Part shown: positions 1-7,083 of the stretch, piece by piece
How the letters are laid out: each line of letters starts with the position of its first letter
How positions within the stretch are numbered: the first letter of the stretch is position 1
DNA from: Levilactobacillus brevis
Lineage (GTDB): Bacteria > Bacillota > Bacilli > Lactobacillales > Lactobacillaceae
Direction: 5' to 3'
DNA length: 64,000 bases
NCBI GenBank assembly: GCA_003666485.1
Contig: CP032931.1
Coordinates: 806,001 to 870,000 of the forward strand
The notes under the pieces: model-generated
Told to the model about the DNA's origin: nothing
What the model saw: the letters and a program-made list of their open reading frames with translations, nothing else
Database searches by the model: none
Made by a program: the position numbers and the translations under genes

Positions 1-2
1 TG

Positions 3-404
3 CGCCAGTATGGTGATGATGAATTGAGTCAAATGAAAGTGATGAAATTACTGTATTACGTTCAGGGAACCTTTCTGGCAGTTCATGGGCGTAAAGCGTT
101 TGCTGATGATATTCTTGCCTGGCGGTATGGTCCAGTGGTGCAGGCAGTTCACGATAAATATGTGGGACGAGTCAGTATCGTTGGGCGGTTAACGGCGGCG
201 GATCTAGCCGACTACAATGAGCTGCAACGTGATCCTGACTTGCATCAGGTCTTGACTGCGGTTTGGACGGCATTTGGTGATATGTCTGCGATTCAGTTGA
301 TGAAAGAGACCCATCAAGAACGCCCTTGGCAAGAGACGCCGCAGAGTCAGGTGATTGCGCCGACGCTGATGACCGAATATTTTAAAACCAGTATTGTGCA
401 ATGA
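3..404 (+). CDS. Panacea-domain (DUF4065) protein, 5'-truncated by window edge
   Basis: The reading frame is open to the left edge, so the true start lies outside the window. The visible part carries the Panacea/DUF4065 signature near its N-terminus: a KLLYYVQG segment followed by LAWRYGPVVQAVHDKY. Panacea proteins are known as interchangeable antitoxins of PanA-PanT toxin-antitoxin pairs and as phage-associated GepA-like proteins. The stop codon overlaps the start of the next gene (ATGA), so the two are translationally coupled. I infer an antitoxin role from the domain and this coupling. The gene order antitoxin then candidate toxin is common for such pairs. The family call is firm; the function is inferred. 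Confidence 0.8.
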   Translation, partial: RQYGDDELSQMKVMKLLYYVQGTFLAVHGRKAFADDILAWRYGPVVQAVHDKYVGRVSIVGRLTAADLADYNELQRDPDLHQVLTAVWTAFGDMSAIQLMKETHQERPWQETPQSQVIAPTLMTEYFKTSIVQ

Positions 405-844
405 AAAAAGACTTACGATTAAAAAATCACTTTAAATCTGAAGCAAAAAGTGTGCGGTTGAATGCACGATCACCACATAACAAGCAACGATTAGCTTTTA
501 ACCTGTCGTTTGTCACGTCTAATCGTAAATACAATTTTTCTGGTAAGCACTTTGACAAAAGCATCAAAAATAAATTTGTTGAGAAAATGATACGCTTGTC
601 GAATGACGATCTAGTTACTATTTTGGGCTGGTCAAAAGAAAGTGGTATTGAGAATTTACCAGACCATATCGTTAAATTAGCCGTTAACTCTGAATTTGTT
701 GCGTCGGGTCGGGCAGCAACTTGTCTGACGGGCATGTGGATTTTTCGCTTGGCTAAAAGCGGTCGCGTGATTGGCAAAATTAAGGGCACGACCTTCTATG
801 TGTTGGCCATTGATACGACATTTGATCTGTATCAACATGGATAG
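401..844 (+). CDS. Hypothetical protein coupled to Panacea gene; candidate toxin
   Basis: This 147-residue basic protein starts inside the stop codon of the Panacea gene. The N-terminal 50 residues are rich in Lys, Arg and Asn, and the C-terminus ends in a hydrophobic beta-hairpin-like stretch (VIGKIKGTTFYVLAIDTTF), a pattern also seen at the end of small RelE-like or other nucleic-acid-acting toxins. I do not recognise a defined family. Its codon choice is more AT-rich than that of its downstream neighbours, in keeping with a mobile module. From the Panacea pairing I infer it is the toxin partner, but no catalytic residues can be named. Confidence 0.6.
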   Translation: MKKDLRLKNHFKSEAKSVRLNARSPHNKQRLAFNLSFVTSNRKYNFSGKHFDKSIKNKFVEKMIRLSNDDLVTILGWSKESGIENLPDHIVKLAVNSEFVASGRAATCLTGMWIFRLAKSGRVIGKIKGTTFYVLAIDTTFDLYQHG

Positions 845-917
845 CACTTACTGGCCAATTCTTAAGTTTCTCCCGCAATCCTTACCAAATCACTAAAATT
901 AACCATTTATCCTAGAA

Positions 918-925
918 AAATTTTC
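918..925. repeat. IS256-element target site duplication, left
   Basis: The octamer aaattttc directly precedes the left inverted repeat and recurs directly after the right one at 2278-2285. An 8-bp duplication is the usual size for IS256-family insertions. Confidence 0.85.
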
Positions 926-950
926 GAGAGCGTAAAATATCTTGTGTAAA
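926..950 (+). repeat. IS256-element left inverted repeat
   Basis: Pairs with 2252-2277. The shared blocks are AGCGT and ATCTTGTGTAAA. Confidence 0.85.
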
Positions 951-1042
951 TGCATAAAAGATTTCTGAATTGTATAGAAATAGGGAATGCCTTCCCTTAT
1001 GATATTTAGTAACCACAGAAAACATCACAGGAGGCATTCCCC

Positions 1043-2218
1043 ATGAATGAACTTACCACAGAAATTATCGCTGCACTAGCCCAAAAGCAAGATTTGGACG
1101 AAGTTTTTCGTCACCACCTCGAAATTGCGATTAACCAGCTACTTCAAACCGAATTGGTAGAGTTTTTGGGTTACGAACGCTACTCATACGCTGGGACTAA
1201 CACTGGTAATAACCGCAACGGCAGTTATGAGCGCTCGTTTGATACGAAGTACGGCCAACTTAACTTAACCATTCCTCGAGATCGCAATGGCCGGTTTAAA
1301 AATCATACCTTGCCAGCCTACGGTCGGCACAGTGATAATTTAGAAACAACGGTCATTCAGTTGTATACCAAGGGAATTACCACTGCTGAAATTGCCGAAC
1401 TCATTGAGAAAATGTACGGTGCTCACTACTCCAAAGCCACGGTTTCCAACATGACTAAAGCCGTCAATGAACAGGTTCAAGCTTTCCAGCAACGTCGACT
1501 GGCTTCACAATATGCGGCCATCTTCTTAGATGCCACTTACTTGCCGTTAAAGCGGGATACCGTTCAAAAAGAAGCCGTTCATATTGCGATTGGCATTCGT
1601 CCAGATGGTACGAAAGAAGTGCTGAACTACCAAGTGGCGCCAACGGAATCGACTGGAATCTGGACTGAACTGCTGGGAACCTTGATCAAGCAGGGCGTTA
1701 AAGATGTGCTGTTGTTTGTGGCCGATGGGTTAGTTGGTTTGGATGAAGGCTTGAATCGGAATTTCCCTAAAGCCAAACGACAACGTTGCCTGGTTCATGT
1801 TGGGCGGAATCTGATGAACAAAGTTCGCGTAAAAGACCGCAAGGCCGTGATCAGTGACTTTAAACAAGTTCATCGGGCCGCCAACCGTGAAGCAGCCGAA
1901 CTGAAACTGAATGAGTTCGCCAACAACTGGCATCAGACCTATCCCAAATTAATCAAAGATCTGCTTAAAATGCCGAATTTACTCACTTTCATGGACTTTC
2001 CACCAGCTATCCGGCAATCACTATACTCCACTAACCCGATTGAGAACTTTAATAAGCATCTCAAGCGCACCACCCACCACAAAGAACAATTTCCAACGGA
2101 AGATTCACTGGATCGCTTCCTGGTTTCTCAGTTTAATGTTTATAACGAGAAGTCTCTGAAGCGGATCCACCGAGGGTTCAAAGGACTCCAGGACACCTTG
2201 GAAGCATCATTTATTTAA
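1043..2218 (+). CDS. IS256-family transposase
   Basis: This 391-residue Mutator/IS256-type DDE transposase cuts and pastes its element using the flanking inverted repeats. The family hallmarks are visible: a GNNRNGSYERSF segment near residue 55, the first catalytic Asp in AAIFLDATYLPL (about 160), the second in FVADGLVGL (about 230), and the catalytic Glu in YSTNPIENFNKHLKR near residue 335. Length is normal for the family (about 390-400). The ATG at 1043 follows a good ribosome-binding site, CAGGAGG. Nothing appears truncated, so it is probably active. Confidence 0.95.
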   Translation: MNELTTEIIAALAQKQDLDEVFRHHLEIAINQLLQTELVEFLGYERYSYAGTNTGNNRNGSYERSFDTKYGQLNLTIPRDRNGRFKNHTLPAYGRHSDNLETTVIQLYTKGITTAEIAELIEKMYGAHYSKATVSNMTKAVNEQVQAFQQRRLASQYAAIFLDATYLPLKRDTVQKEAVHIAIGIRPDGTKEVLNYQVAPTESTGIWTELLGTLIKQGVKDVLLFVADGLVGLDEGLNRNFPKAKRQRCLVHVGRNLMNKVRVKDRKAVISDFKQVHRAANREAAELKLNEFANNWHQTYPKLIKDLLKMPNLLTFMDFPPAIRQSLYSTNPIENFNKHLKRTTHHKEQFPTEDSLDRFLVSQFNVYNEKSLKRIHRGFKGLQDTLEASFI

Positions 2219-2251
2219 GTTAGATACATATTATATGTACGAAGGCATTTC

Positions 2252-2277
2252 GTTTACACAAGATTCTTGACGCTACC
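2252..2277 (-). repeat. IS256-element right inverted repeat
   Basis: Reverse complement of the left terminus with a few mismatches. The second copy of the target duplication, aaattttc, follows at 2278-2285. Confidence 0.85.
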
Positions 2278-2336
2278 AAATTTTCAAATTTGACTATATT
2301 AGAAGGTAACTTATCAATCGGGGGAAGGGTAGACAC

Positions 2337-3125
2337 ATGGCCAAGCAGTCCCGGGGCTTGATTGCCTATCACGTGGGGGTCACAACCCTTACGTTGGGCT
2401 CAGTACTAAACGTGATTCTGTTACTCGTCGGCATTGGCGACTACGGGTTAGAAATGAAAATCGCCAACGGCTTATTGTTAGTCTTTGCTATTGATTACGT
2501 GATTCGCCTCGGCATCACCAAAAATCGCAAAGTCTTTTTGATTCAGTCGGCATTTGACCTGCTGGGGATTATCCCGTTGCATCCGGTCTTTGCTTTCTTC
2601 CGGCTGGCACGGTTGGTGCGGCTGATTCGTTTCCACCATCTCTTTTGGCGGTTGGGCTTGTCCGGCAAATGGACGCGGGCGTATCACCGCTTCATTTACC
2701 AGACTGGCTTCATCTATCTGTTTTCCATCAGTGTGGTCATCATTGTGCTCAGCGCCTTTCTCTTCTCGTTAACGGAAAGACAGAGCCTGGCCAATGCACT
2801 GTGGTGGGCGATCACCACTGCGACGACCGTGGGCTACGGGGATGAGACGCCCCACACGGCCTTTGGTAAAATCATTGCCAGCTTCCTGATGGTCGGTGGC
2901 ATTGGCTTTATTGGTCTGTTGACCAGCACGATTTCGGATTTCGTCGCCAGCCGAACGGAACAGGTAACCTCTAATCAGGAGGCACAGCAACAAGCCGACC
3001 TGGATCGTTTATTGGCTAAAATCGACACGCTCACGACCAAGGTCGATCACCTGCAGACTCAGGTTGACCGGTTGACGCCAGCTAAGAAAGTCCGCAATCA
3101 AAAAAGGCCGCGACCTAAGTCGTGA
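2337..3125 (+). CDS. Voltage-gated-type potassium channel family protein
   Basis: This 262-residue membrane protein has the Kv/KvAP layout. Early hydrophobic helices are followed by an arginine-repeat S4-like helix (FRLARLVRLIRF, about residues 85-96). Then come an S5 helix, a pore loop with the K+ selectivity filter TTVGYGDETP (about 162-171), and S6. The tail (210-262) is a hydrophilic predicted coiled coil with heptad-like Leu/Val and a basic end, likely for tetramerisation. It should conduct K+ across the cytoplasmic membrane. The ATG follows a G-rich ribosome-binding site (GGGGGAAGGG). Its last bases overlap the terminator of the convergent gene. Confidence 0.9.
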   Translation: MAKQSRGLIAYHVGVTTLTLGSVLNVILLLVGIGDYGLEMKIANGLLLVFAIDYVIRLGITKNRKVFLIQSAFDLLGIIPLHPVFAFFRLARLVRLIRFHHLFWRLGLSGKWTRAYHRFIYQTGFIYLFSISVVIIVLSAFLFSLTERQSLANALWWAITTATTVGYGDETPHTAFGKIIASFLMVGGIGFIGLLTSTISDFVASRTEQVTSNQEAQQQADLDRLLAKIDTLTTKVDHLQTQVDRLTPAKKVRNQKRPRPKS

Positions 3126-3129
3126 CCTC
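3099..3129 (-). terminator. Intrinsic terminator for the 3168 gene
   Basis: Read on the minus strand, a GGTCACGAC / GTCGCGGCC stem is followed by TTTTTT. It overlaps the 3' end of the convergent channel gene. Confidence 0.65.
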
Positions 3130-3167
3130 ACTGTCAGCTTGCGAAATGGGTAATGCGGTGAAAATGC

Positions 3168-3785
3168 CTAGCGAACGAACTGTAAGTTGTAATTGCCTTG
3201 CCCGTCAGAGGTAATGGTGTAGGTGGAATATCCAGCCTGTAGCCACTGGTCTTTTGACGCCTGAGCCCAATTCTGGGCGTCGGCGACCGACGAGAAGGTG
3301 TGAGTGCTGGCGAACGTTGAATCCGAGCTAGCCTTGCTACTAGAGCTGGCGGATTGACTCGAACTCGTCGCACTCTGCTTGGTTTGGGCCTGATCGAGCA
3401 GCTTTTGCTCGCGGTCCTGTACGGCGTCGTTAGATTCGTTGTTGATGATATTCTGTAATTTTTGCTTTTGCGTGACGGTTAACCCGTTATCGTTGTAGCT
3501 GCTGTACGTCGATTTGAAGCTCTCGAAAGCGGCCTGTTCCGAAGCCGAGGAAGCCTTGGCCACGATAGAGGCACTGGTGCTCGATGAAGCGCTGGTGTCA
3601 TTTCCAGAGTTACTGTTGTGATGGTTAATCGCTAAGACCAGCAGAATGGCGATTGCCAGTGTTATCAACGTCATCAGCCACGGCCACCACCGGCGCGGCT
3701 TCCGTGGCCGCTGACGGGTGGGTTGGTCCGATCCCTGGTTAAAGTTATACCGTTGTACGCGTGATTTTGGTTCTTGGTTGTTCAA
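3168..3785 (-). CDS. Membrane-anchored Ser-rich extracytoplasmic protein, unknown function
   Basis: About 205 residues. A short basic cytoplasmic head (RPRKPRRWW) leads into one membrane helix (WPWLMTLITLAIAILLVLAI). After it comes a Ser/Ala-rich linker, a charged helical region, a second Ser-rich linker and a small C-terminal domain ending in YTITSDGQGNYNLQFVR. The topology is N-in with the bulk outside. I chose the TTG start at 3785 because a clean GGAGG lies 8 bases upstream; ATG codons at 3800 and 3824 are possible, but the first of these contains the ribosome-binding site itself. The C-terminal domain may bind cell wall, but I cannot assign a family. Confidence 0.75.
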   Translation of the reverse strand: MNNQEPKSRVQRYNFNQGSDQPTRQRPRKPRRWWPWLMTLITLAIAILLVLAINHHNSNSGNDTSASSSTSASIVAKASSASEQAAFESFKSTYSSYNDNGLTVTQKQKLQNIINNESNDAVQDREQKLLDQAQTKQSATSSSQSASSSSKASSDSTFASTHTFSSVADAQNWAQASKDQWLQAGYSTYTITSDGQGNYNLQFVR

Positions 3786-3991
3786 CTGAAAAACCTCCAT
3801 GTCCAGAACGGTGTGAAAAAACAAGCTTGCCGCCGAGACGACAAACTACCACACCCTCCATAATACCGCAAAACGCCAGCAGAAGAAAATTTTCACCCTG
3901 ATTTTTACCAATTTCCAATCATTCTCATCACGAAATTTGCGAACCTATTGTATGATGGTAGTGGAACTAAGATTGAAAGGTGGTTTTACTT

Positions 3992-4855
3992 TTGCATAAT
4001 GATATTCCCGAATTACCGCTAAATAACGGCAACCGGATTCCGCAACTCGGCTTAGGGGTCTTCCAAGTCGACAATGCGGCAGACACGAAGAATGCCATCA
4101 AATGGGCGTTGGCTGCGGGTTACCGGCACATTGATACGGCCGCATATTACGGTAACGAACAGTGGGTTGGCGAAGCCATTCGTGAGAGTGACGTGAAGCG
4201 CGAGGACATCTTCGTGACGTCCAAGCTCTGGAACAGCGTCCGCGGTTACGACGAGACCAAGGCGGCCTTCCAAGAAACGCTGGACAAGTTAGGGTTCGAT
4301 TACCTGGATATGTACCTGATCCACTGGCCAGCACCTGGTTATCTGGATAGCTGGCGGGCCATGGAAGACCTGTACAAGGCCGGCAAGATCAAGAACATTG
4401 GGGTGTCTAACTTCAATCAAAAGCAAATGGCTGATATCTTGGCCAACGGAACGGTTAAGCCCGTCGTTGACCAGATTGAAACCCACCCGTACTTCCAACA
4501 AGACGACATGCACGCCTACTTGGAAAGCGAGGGCATCTTGCACGAAGCTTGGAGTCCATTGGGTGGCGGCAATAACAACGCCTTGACCGATCCCGTCATC
4601 AATGAATTGGCAGCGGCGCATGATGTGAGTGCGGCCCAAATCATCTTACGCTGGCACGTTCAACGCGAAGAAATCGTGATTCCTAAGTCGATTCACGAGG
4701 CTCGGGTACAACAAAACCGCGACATCTTTGCCTTTGGCTTGGATGAAGACGAGATGAAGGCCATCGCAGATCTCGATGCCGGCAAACGCGTCGGCCCAGA
4801 TCCTGACGATGACGCCTGGTTAAAGAAGTCCCAGACGTATTCCAGCCGAAAATAA
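3992..4855 (+). CDS. Aldo/keto reductase
   Basis: NADPH-dependent (beta/alpha)8 oxidoreductase of the DkgA/YvgN-like group, which reduces aldehydes and ketones such as methylglyoxal. The catalytic tetrad is visible: Asp in RHIDTAAYYGNE, Tyr in the same segment, Lys in FVTSKLWN and His in LIHWP. The cofactor-binding end is present as VIPKSIHEARVQQN. The length of about 287 is typical. I preferred the TTG at 3992, which has AAAGGTGG 8 bases upstream, over the GTG at 3980, which lies inside that site. It is monocistronic, followed by a strong terminator. Confidence 0.92.
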   Translation: MHNDIPELPLNNGNRIPQLGLGVFQVDNAADTKNAIKWALAAGYRHIDTAAYYGNEQWVGEAIRESDVKREDIFVTSKLWNSVRGYDETKAAFQETLDKLGFDYLDMYLIHWPAPGYLDSWRAMEDLYKAGKIKNIGVSNFNQKQMADILANGTVKPVVDQIETHPYFQQDDMHAYLESEGILHEAWSPLGGGNNNALTDPVINELAAAHDVSAAQIILRWHVQREEIVIPKSIHEARVQQNRDIFAFGLDEDEMKAIADLDAGKRVGPDPDDDAWLKKSQTYSSRK

Positions 4856-4868
4856 CCTCAGCTAACAC

Positions 4869-4915
4869 AACAAGACGTTGCCACCCAATCCAACGGTGGC
4901 AACGTCTTGTTTTTG
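4869..4915 (+). terminator. Intrinsic terminator of the aldo/keto reductase gene
   Basis: A perfect stem AACAAGACGTTGCCACC / GGTGGCAACGTCTTGTT is followed by a T-rich run. Confidence 0.9.
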
Positions 4916-4939
4916 TGTTTAATGAAGATTGCGTAGACC

Positions 4940-5127
4940 AGTTGCCTACGGCTGCCAGGGGTTCCGCCTGCTATGGGGGACACCTCCAGCCTGAGGAGCG
5001 GTCTTCCGGTTCGCTTTGAAGCCTGGCAAAACTCGCCAGGCTTCAAAGTCGCCCCACGCTGTAGGCCGAGAAACAACCTCGGCCAACACCGTCGACACAG
5101 CTGGCTCCACCCCTGGCCTCCTCCGGC
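4940..5127 (-). repeat. Structured intergenic repeat, type A (copy A1)
   Basis: The outer arm GCCAGGGGT (4954-4962) pairs with ACCCCTGGC (5109-5117). Inside, a perfect 14-bp hairpin stem CTTTGAAGCCTGGC / GCCAGGCTTCAAAG (5014-5027 with 5035-5048) lies beside the conserved block CAGCCTGAGGAGCGGTCTTC. Related copies are at 22425, 35441, 39247, 39528 and 42123, with changed but still complementary arms. This copy and B1 fill the convergent gap between the reductase gene and the 5536 gene. Confidence 0.8.
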
Positions 5128-5313
5128 GCAGATGGCGAGTTCAGGATACACGGTCTTGAAACGTGGTCAATGATACCGTTAGTCGTTGGTAGCTACTAAT
5201 TTTCCTCGTCGTCCAGCGTTATTGCGGCACCGAATCAGGTCATGACAGCTACTAACCCAACTCGCAGGTCATATCTGTATCACGGACAATTGCGTACCAA
5301 CTTGTTGGCAATC

Positions 5314-5510
5314 ACCACAGGAGCCGAGAGTTCGCTAGAGATGAGTTCAGCTGTGGGAGTTCCCTTAGCGGCACGGTTCACGGCGCTTAGGGAACTGACA
5401 CCTTGGAGACGCGGGTTATCGGCTCCAAGGTGAGGGTCAAGACCGCTCTTCGGCTTGGCCCGGCGCCCTCAGCGTTCCAACTCATCTCTAGCGAACGGTA
5501 AGGCGGCCAG
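5314..5510 (+). repeat. Structured intergenic repeat, type B (copy B1)
   Basis: The outer arms CGCTAGAGATGAGTT (5333-5347) and AACTCATCTCTAGCG (5479-5493) form a perfect 15-bp stem. Three inner hairpins follow: AGTTCCCTTAGCG / GCGCTTAGGGAACT, CCTTGGAG / CTCCAAGG, and GGGTCAAG / CTTGGCCC around the conserved ACCGCTC loop. Other type B copies keep the same plan with different arm sequences. Confidence 0.85.
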
Positions 5511-5535
5511 CAAAACTAACATCGTCAGCCATCGT

Positions 5536-5925
5536 TTACCGATACAACGGAATACCAGCGTCTTTGGCCATCGGCACCAACTTGTCCGTCAAAACGTTGA
5601 CGACGTTGATGGGCACCTTGGCGAAGGGGCTGAAGAAGTCTGGGTGATCCGGGTTAGGCACGTCTTGGGTTTCCTTTAAATTAGGCACCATAGCCTTCAG
5701 GTCATCTTGATTCAGACCCAATTGGGTGGCGTAGTAAACGACTTCCCGGTAGCTCACATTTTTAAAATAAAAGTAATAACACAGGGCGGCAACGACAAAA
5801 TACCAGAAGATGGTCCACTGTAGACCAATTTGGCTGGGGTCTAAAAAGCCAATCACAATGGCCGCAATCACGAAGACGACGTAGATGGCGACGGAAATGG
5901 CGGCCCAGCGCTGTTTGTGCGTCAA
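5536..5925 (-). CDS. Small two-helix membrane protein, unknown function
   Basis: About 129 residues. Two hydrophobic segments (AAISVAIYVVFVIAAIVIGFL and WTIFWYFVVAALCYYFYF) form a short hairpin near the N-terminus. A soluble cytoplasmic C-terminal half of about 75 residues follows, rich in Asp and Pro (DVPNPDHPDFFSPF). I chose the TTG start at 5925, preceded by GAGGTG 8 bases upstream. An ATG at 5940 overlaps that site and the upstream part is not protein-like. I do not recognise the family. It is transcribed towards the A1/B1 repeat pair. Confidence 0.7.
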   Translation of the reverse strand: MTHKQRWAAISVAIYVVFVIAAIVIGFLDPSQIGLQWTIFWYFVVAALCYYFYFKNVSYREVVYYATQLGLNQDDLKAMVPNLKETQDVPNPDHPDFFSPFAKVPINVVNVLTDKLVPMAKDAGIPLYR

Positions 5926-6019
5926 AATTGAGCACCTCATTTTTCTTTTAGAGTTGTTACCAGTGTACGGGGTTTTAGGTCGAAAATTCAAGCGATTTCT
6001 CTAAATTCAGTCAGGAAGT

Positions 6020-6048
6020 TTCGACTTTTAGCGCCAGTCGTGTATAAT
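6020..6048 (+). promoter_or_regulatory. Candidate promoter of the GNAT gene
   Basis: TTCGAC (6020-6025), a 17-bp spacer and a consensus TATAAT (6043-6048) lie about 45 bp before the start codon. Confidence 0.6.
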
Positions 6049-6094
6049 AACACGGTAATGTTGCCGAGCGCTTAAGAATTGAGAGGTAGACGAA

Positions 6095-6631
6095 GTGAGT
6101 TTAAGTTTTGAGACGATTCAGCCCGAAGATTTCAAACAGGTAGACCAATTGGTTTCAGCGGCGTTTGAACCCGTCGAAGAAAGTGACGGCAGTGAGGTGG
6201 GCTTGATCCACCAGCTGCGGTCAACGTATGATTATCAGCAGAGCCTAGAAGTCGTGGCCAAGCCAGCGGTCGAGACCGTGGTGGGTCATGGCCTGTTGAG
6301 CCCCATCACCGTACGGGGCAACCGGCATAACACAACGATCGTTGCCCTGGCACCACTCGCGGTGGATCCTGATTGGCAAGGAAAAGGTGTTGGGAGTCAA
6401 TTGCTGAGTGAGTTAGAGACCCGGGCTCGGCTGGCGGGTTTTCCCGCAATCAGTGTGGTAGGCGATATGAACTACTACGGGAGCCGGGGTTACGTGATGG
6501 CCGAAGACTTTGCCATCCACAATAGCCTGCCAGTCCCGATGGGCAATCACCTGATCAAACCCCTGACGGCCGGGGCGCTGGCCCACGTCGGCGGGATGAT
6601 CGAGTACCCGAACGTCTTTTACCGCGATTAA
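6095..6631 (+). CDS. GNAT-family N-acetyltransferase
   Basis: 178 residues with the GNAT fold, predicted to move an acetyl group from acetyl-CoA to an amine. Motif A is clear: LAVDPDWQGKGVGSQLLSEL (about residues 91-110), with the Q/R-x-x-G-x-G/A pyrophosphate loop as QGKGVG. A later YYGSRGYVMAEDF segment corresponds to the usual F/Y-Y-x-x-x-G-F element of motif B. The C-terminal portion resembles YhbS-type acetyltransferases. The substrate is unknown. The GTG start has GAGAGG about 8 bases upstream. It stands alone with its own promoter. Confidence 0.9.
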   Translation: MSLSFETIQPEDFKQVDQLVSAAFEPVEESDGSEVGLIHQLRSTYDYQQSLEVVAKPAVETVVGHGLLSPITVRGNRHNTTIVALAPLAVDPDWQGKGVGSQLLSELETRARLAGFPAISVVGDMNYYGSRGYVMAEDFAIHNSLPVPMGNHLIKPLTAGALAHVGGMIEYPNVFYRD

Positions 6632-6753
6632 GCTTGGTTAGGAATCACTGAGTGACCTGGTGATTTCACAAACTAAAAAAAGATGTATGTGGTTAAACCG
6701 TTGATTTGCCGGCGTTTTAACCGCCACCCGAAAGATTAAAATTAAATTAGAGG

Positions 6754-6782
6754 TTGACGGTCGCTAAACAGCGTGCTAATAT
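6754..6782 (+). promoter_or_regulatory. Promoter of the T-box/nhaC transcript
   Basis: TTGACG (6754-6759) and TAATAT (6777-6782) have an exact 17-bp spacer, placing the transcript start near 6789, just before the T-box fold. Confidence 0.75.
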
Positions 6783-6788
6783 CAAAGT

Positions 6789-7051
6789 CAATCAAATACA
6801 GAACGCTAATTTCCATTACCAAGTAGCGTGTCATCTGGGTGTCAGAAAGTCGGTGGTTGCTGCGAACCGATCAGGGTGATTACGACGAAATACAGTGGAA
6901 TGTCCTGGTACGCCAGGCGGAAAGACTAGAGCCGTTACCTTCTAGAGAGTGGAGTTACTGGGTCTAGAACCAGTGACCCAAGTTGGGTGGTACCACGGTT
7001 TAGTCTAAATCGTCCCTGTTGCAGAATTGCAGCAGGGGCGATTTTTTTATA
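6789..7051 (+). promoter_or_regulatory. T-box leader, probable tyrosine specifier (UAC)
   Basis: The conserved T-box sequence GTTGGGTGGTACCACGG lies at 6982-6998. It is followed by a strong terminator hairpin, AAATCGTCCCTGTTGC / GCAGCAGGGGCGATTT plus a T-run (7008-7048), with which the antiterminator competes. Upstream, AGTCGGTGGTTGCTGCGAACCGATC (6849-6873) forms a stem I apical-type hairpin. In the following segment GACGAAATACAGTGG the specifier position reads TAC at 6891-6893, a tyrosine codon. Uncharged tRNA should stabilise the antiterminator and turn on the NhaC-type transporter. The T-box call is firm; the amino-acid assignment is a reading of the fold by eye. Confidence 0.9.
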
Positions 7052-7083
7052 CATACTTGGCAAAATAAGAGGGAGCGATTTTT

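Larger units (their letters stand above)
926..2277 (+). mobile_element. IS256-family insertion sequence, complete (1352 bp)
   Basis: Imperfect terminal inverted repeats of about 25 bp bound the element: left 926-950 (GAGAGCGTAAAATATC...) and right 2252-2277, sharing AGCGT and ATCTTGTGTAAA. Identical 8-bp flanks (aaattttc) mark the target duplication. The single transposase gene is uninterrupted, so the element looks intact and recently inserted. It sits between the Panacea pair and the potassium-channel gene and breaks no recognisable reading frame. Confidence 0.9.

Noticed and set aside
2267-2300. Outward-facing hybrid promoter from the right end of the IS256 element to the K+ channel gene
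   Set aside because: TTGACG in the terminus and TATATT at 2295 are 22 bp apart, too long for a normal promoter.
4858-5173. Open reading frames across repeat copies (also at 22.5, 34.4, 35.5, 37.5, 42.2, 46.6 and 57.4 kb)
   Set aside because: Frames exist on both strands of the repeats because of their GC-rich inverted sequence. None has a ribosome-binding site or a protein-like pattern, and copies do not keep a common frame.
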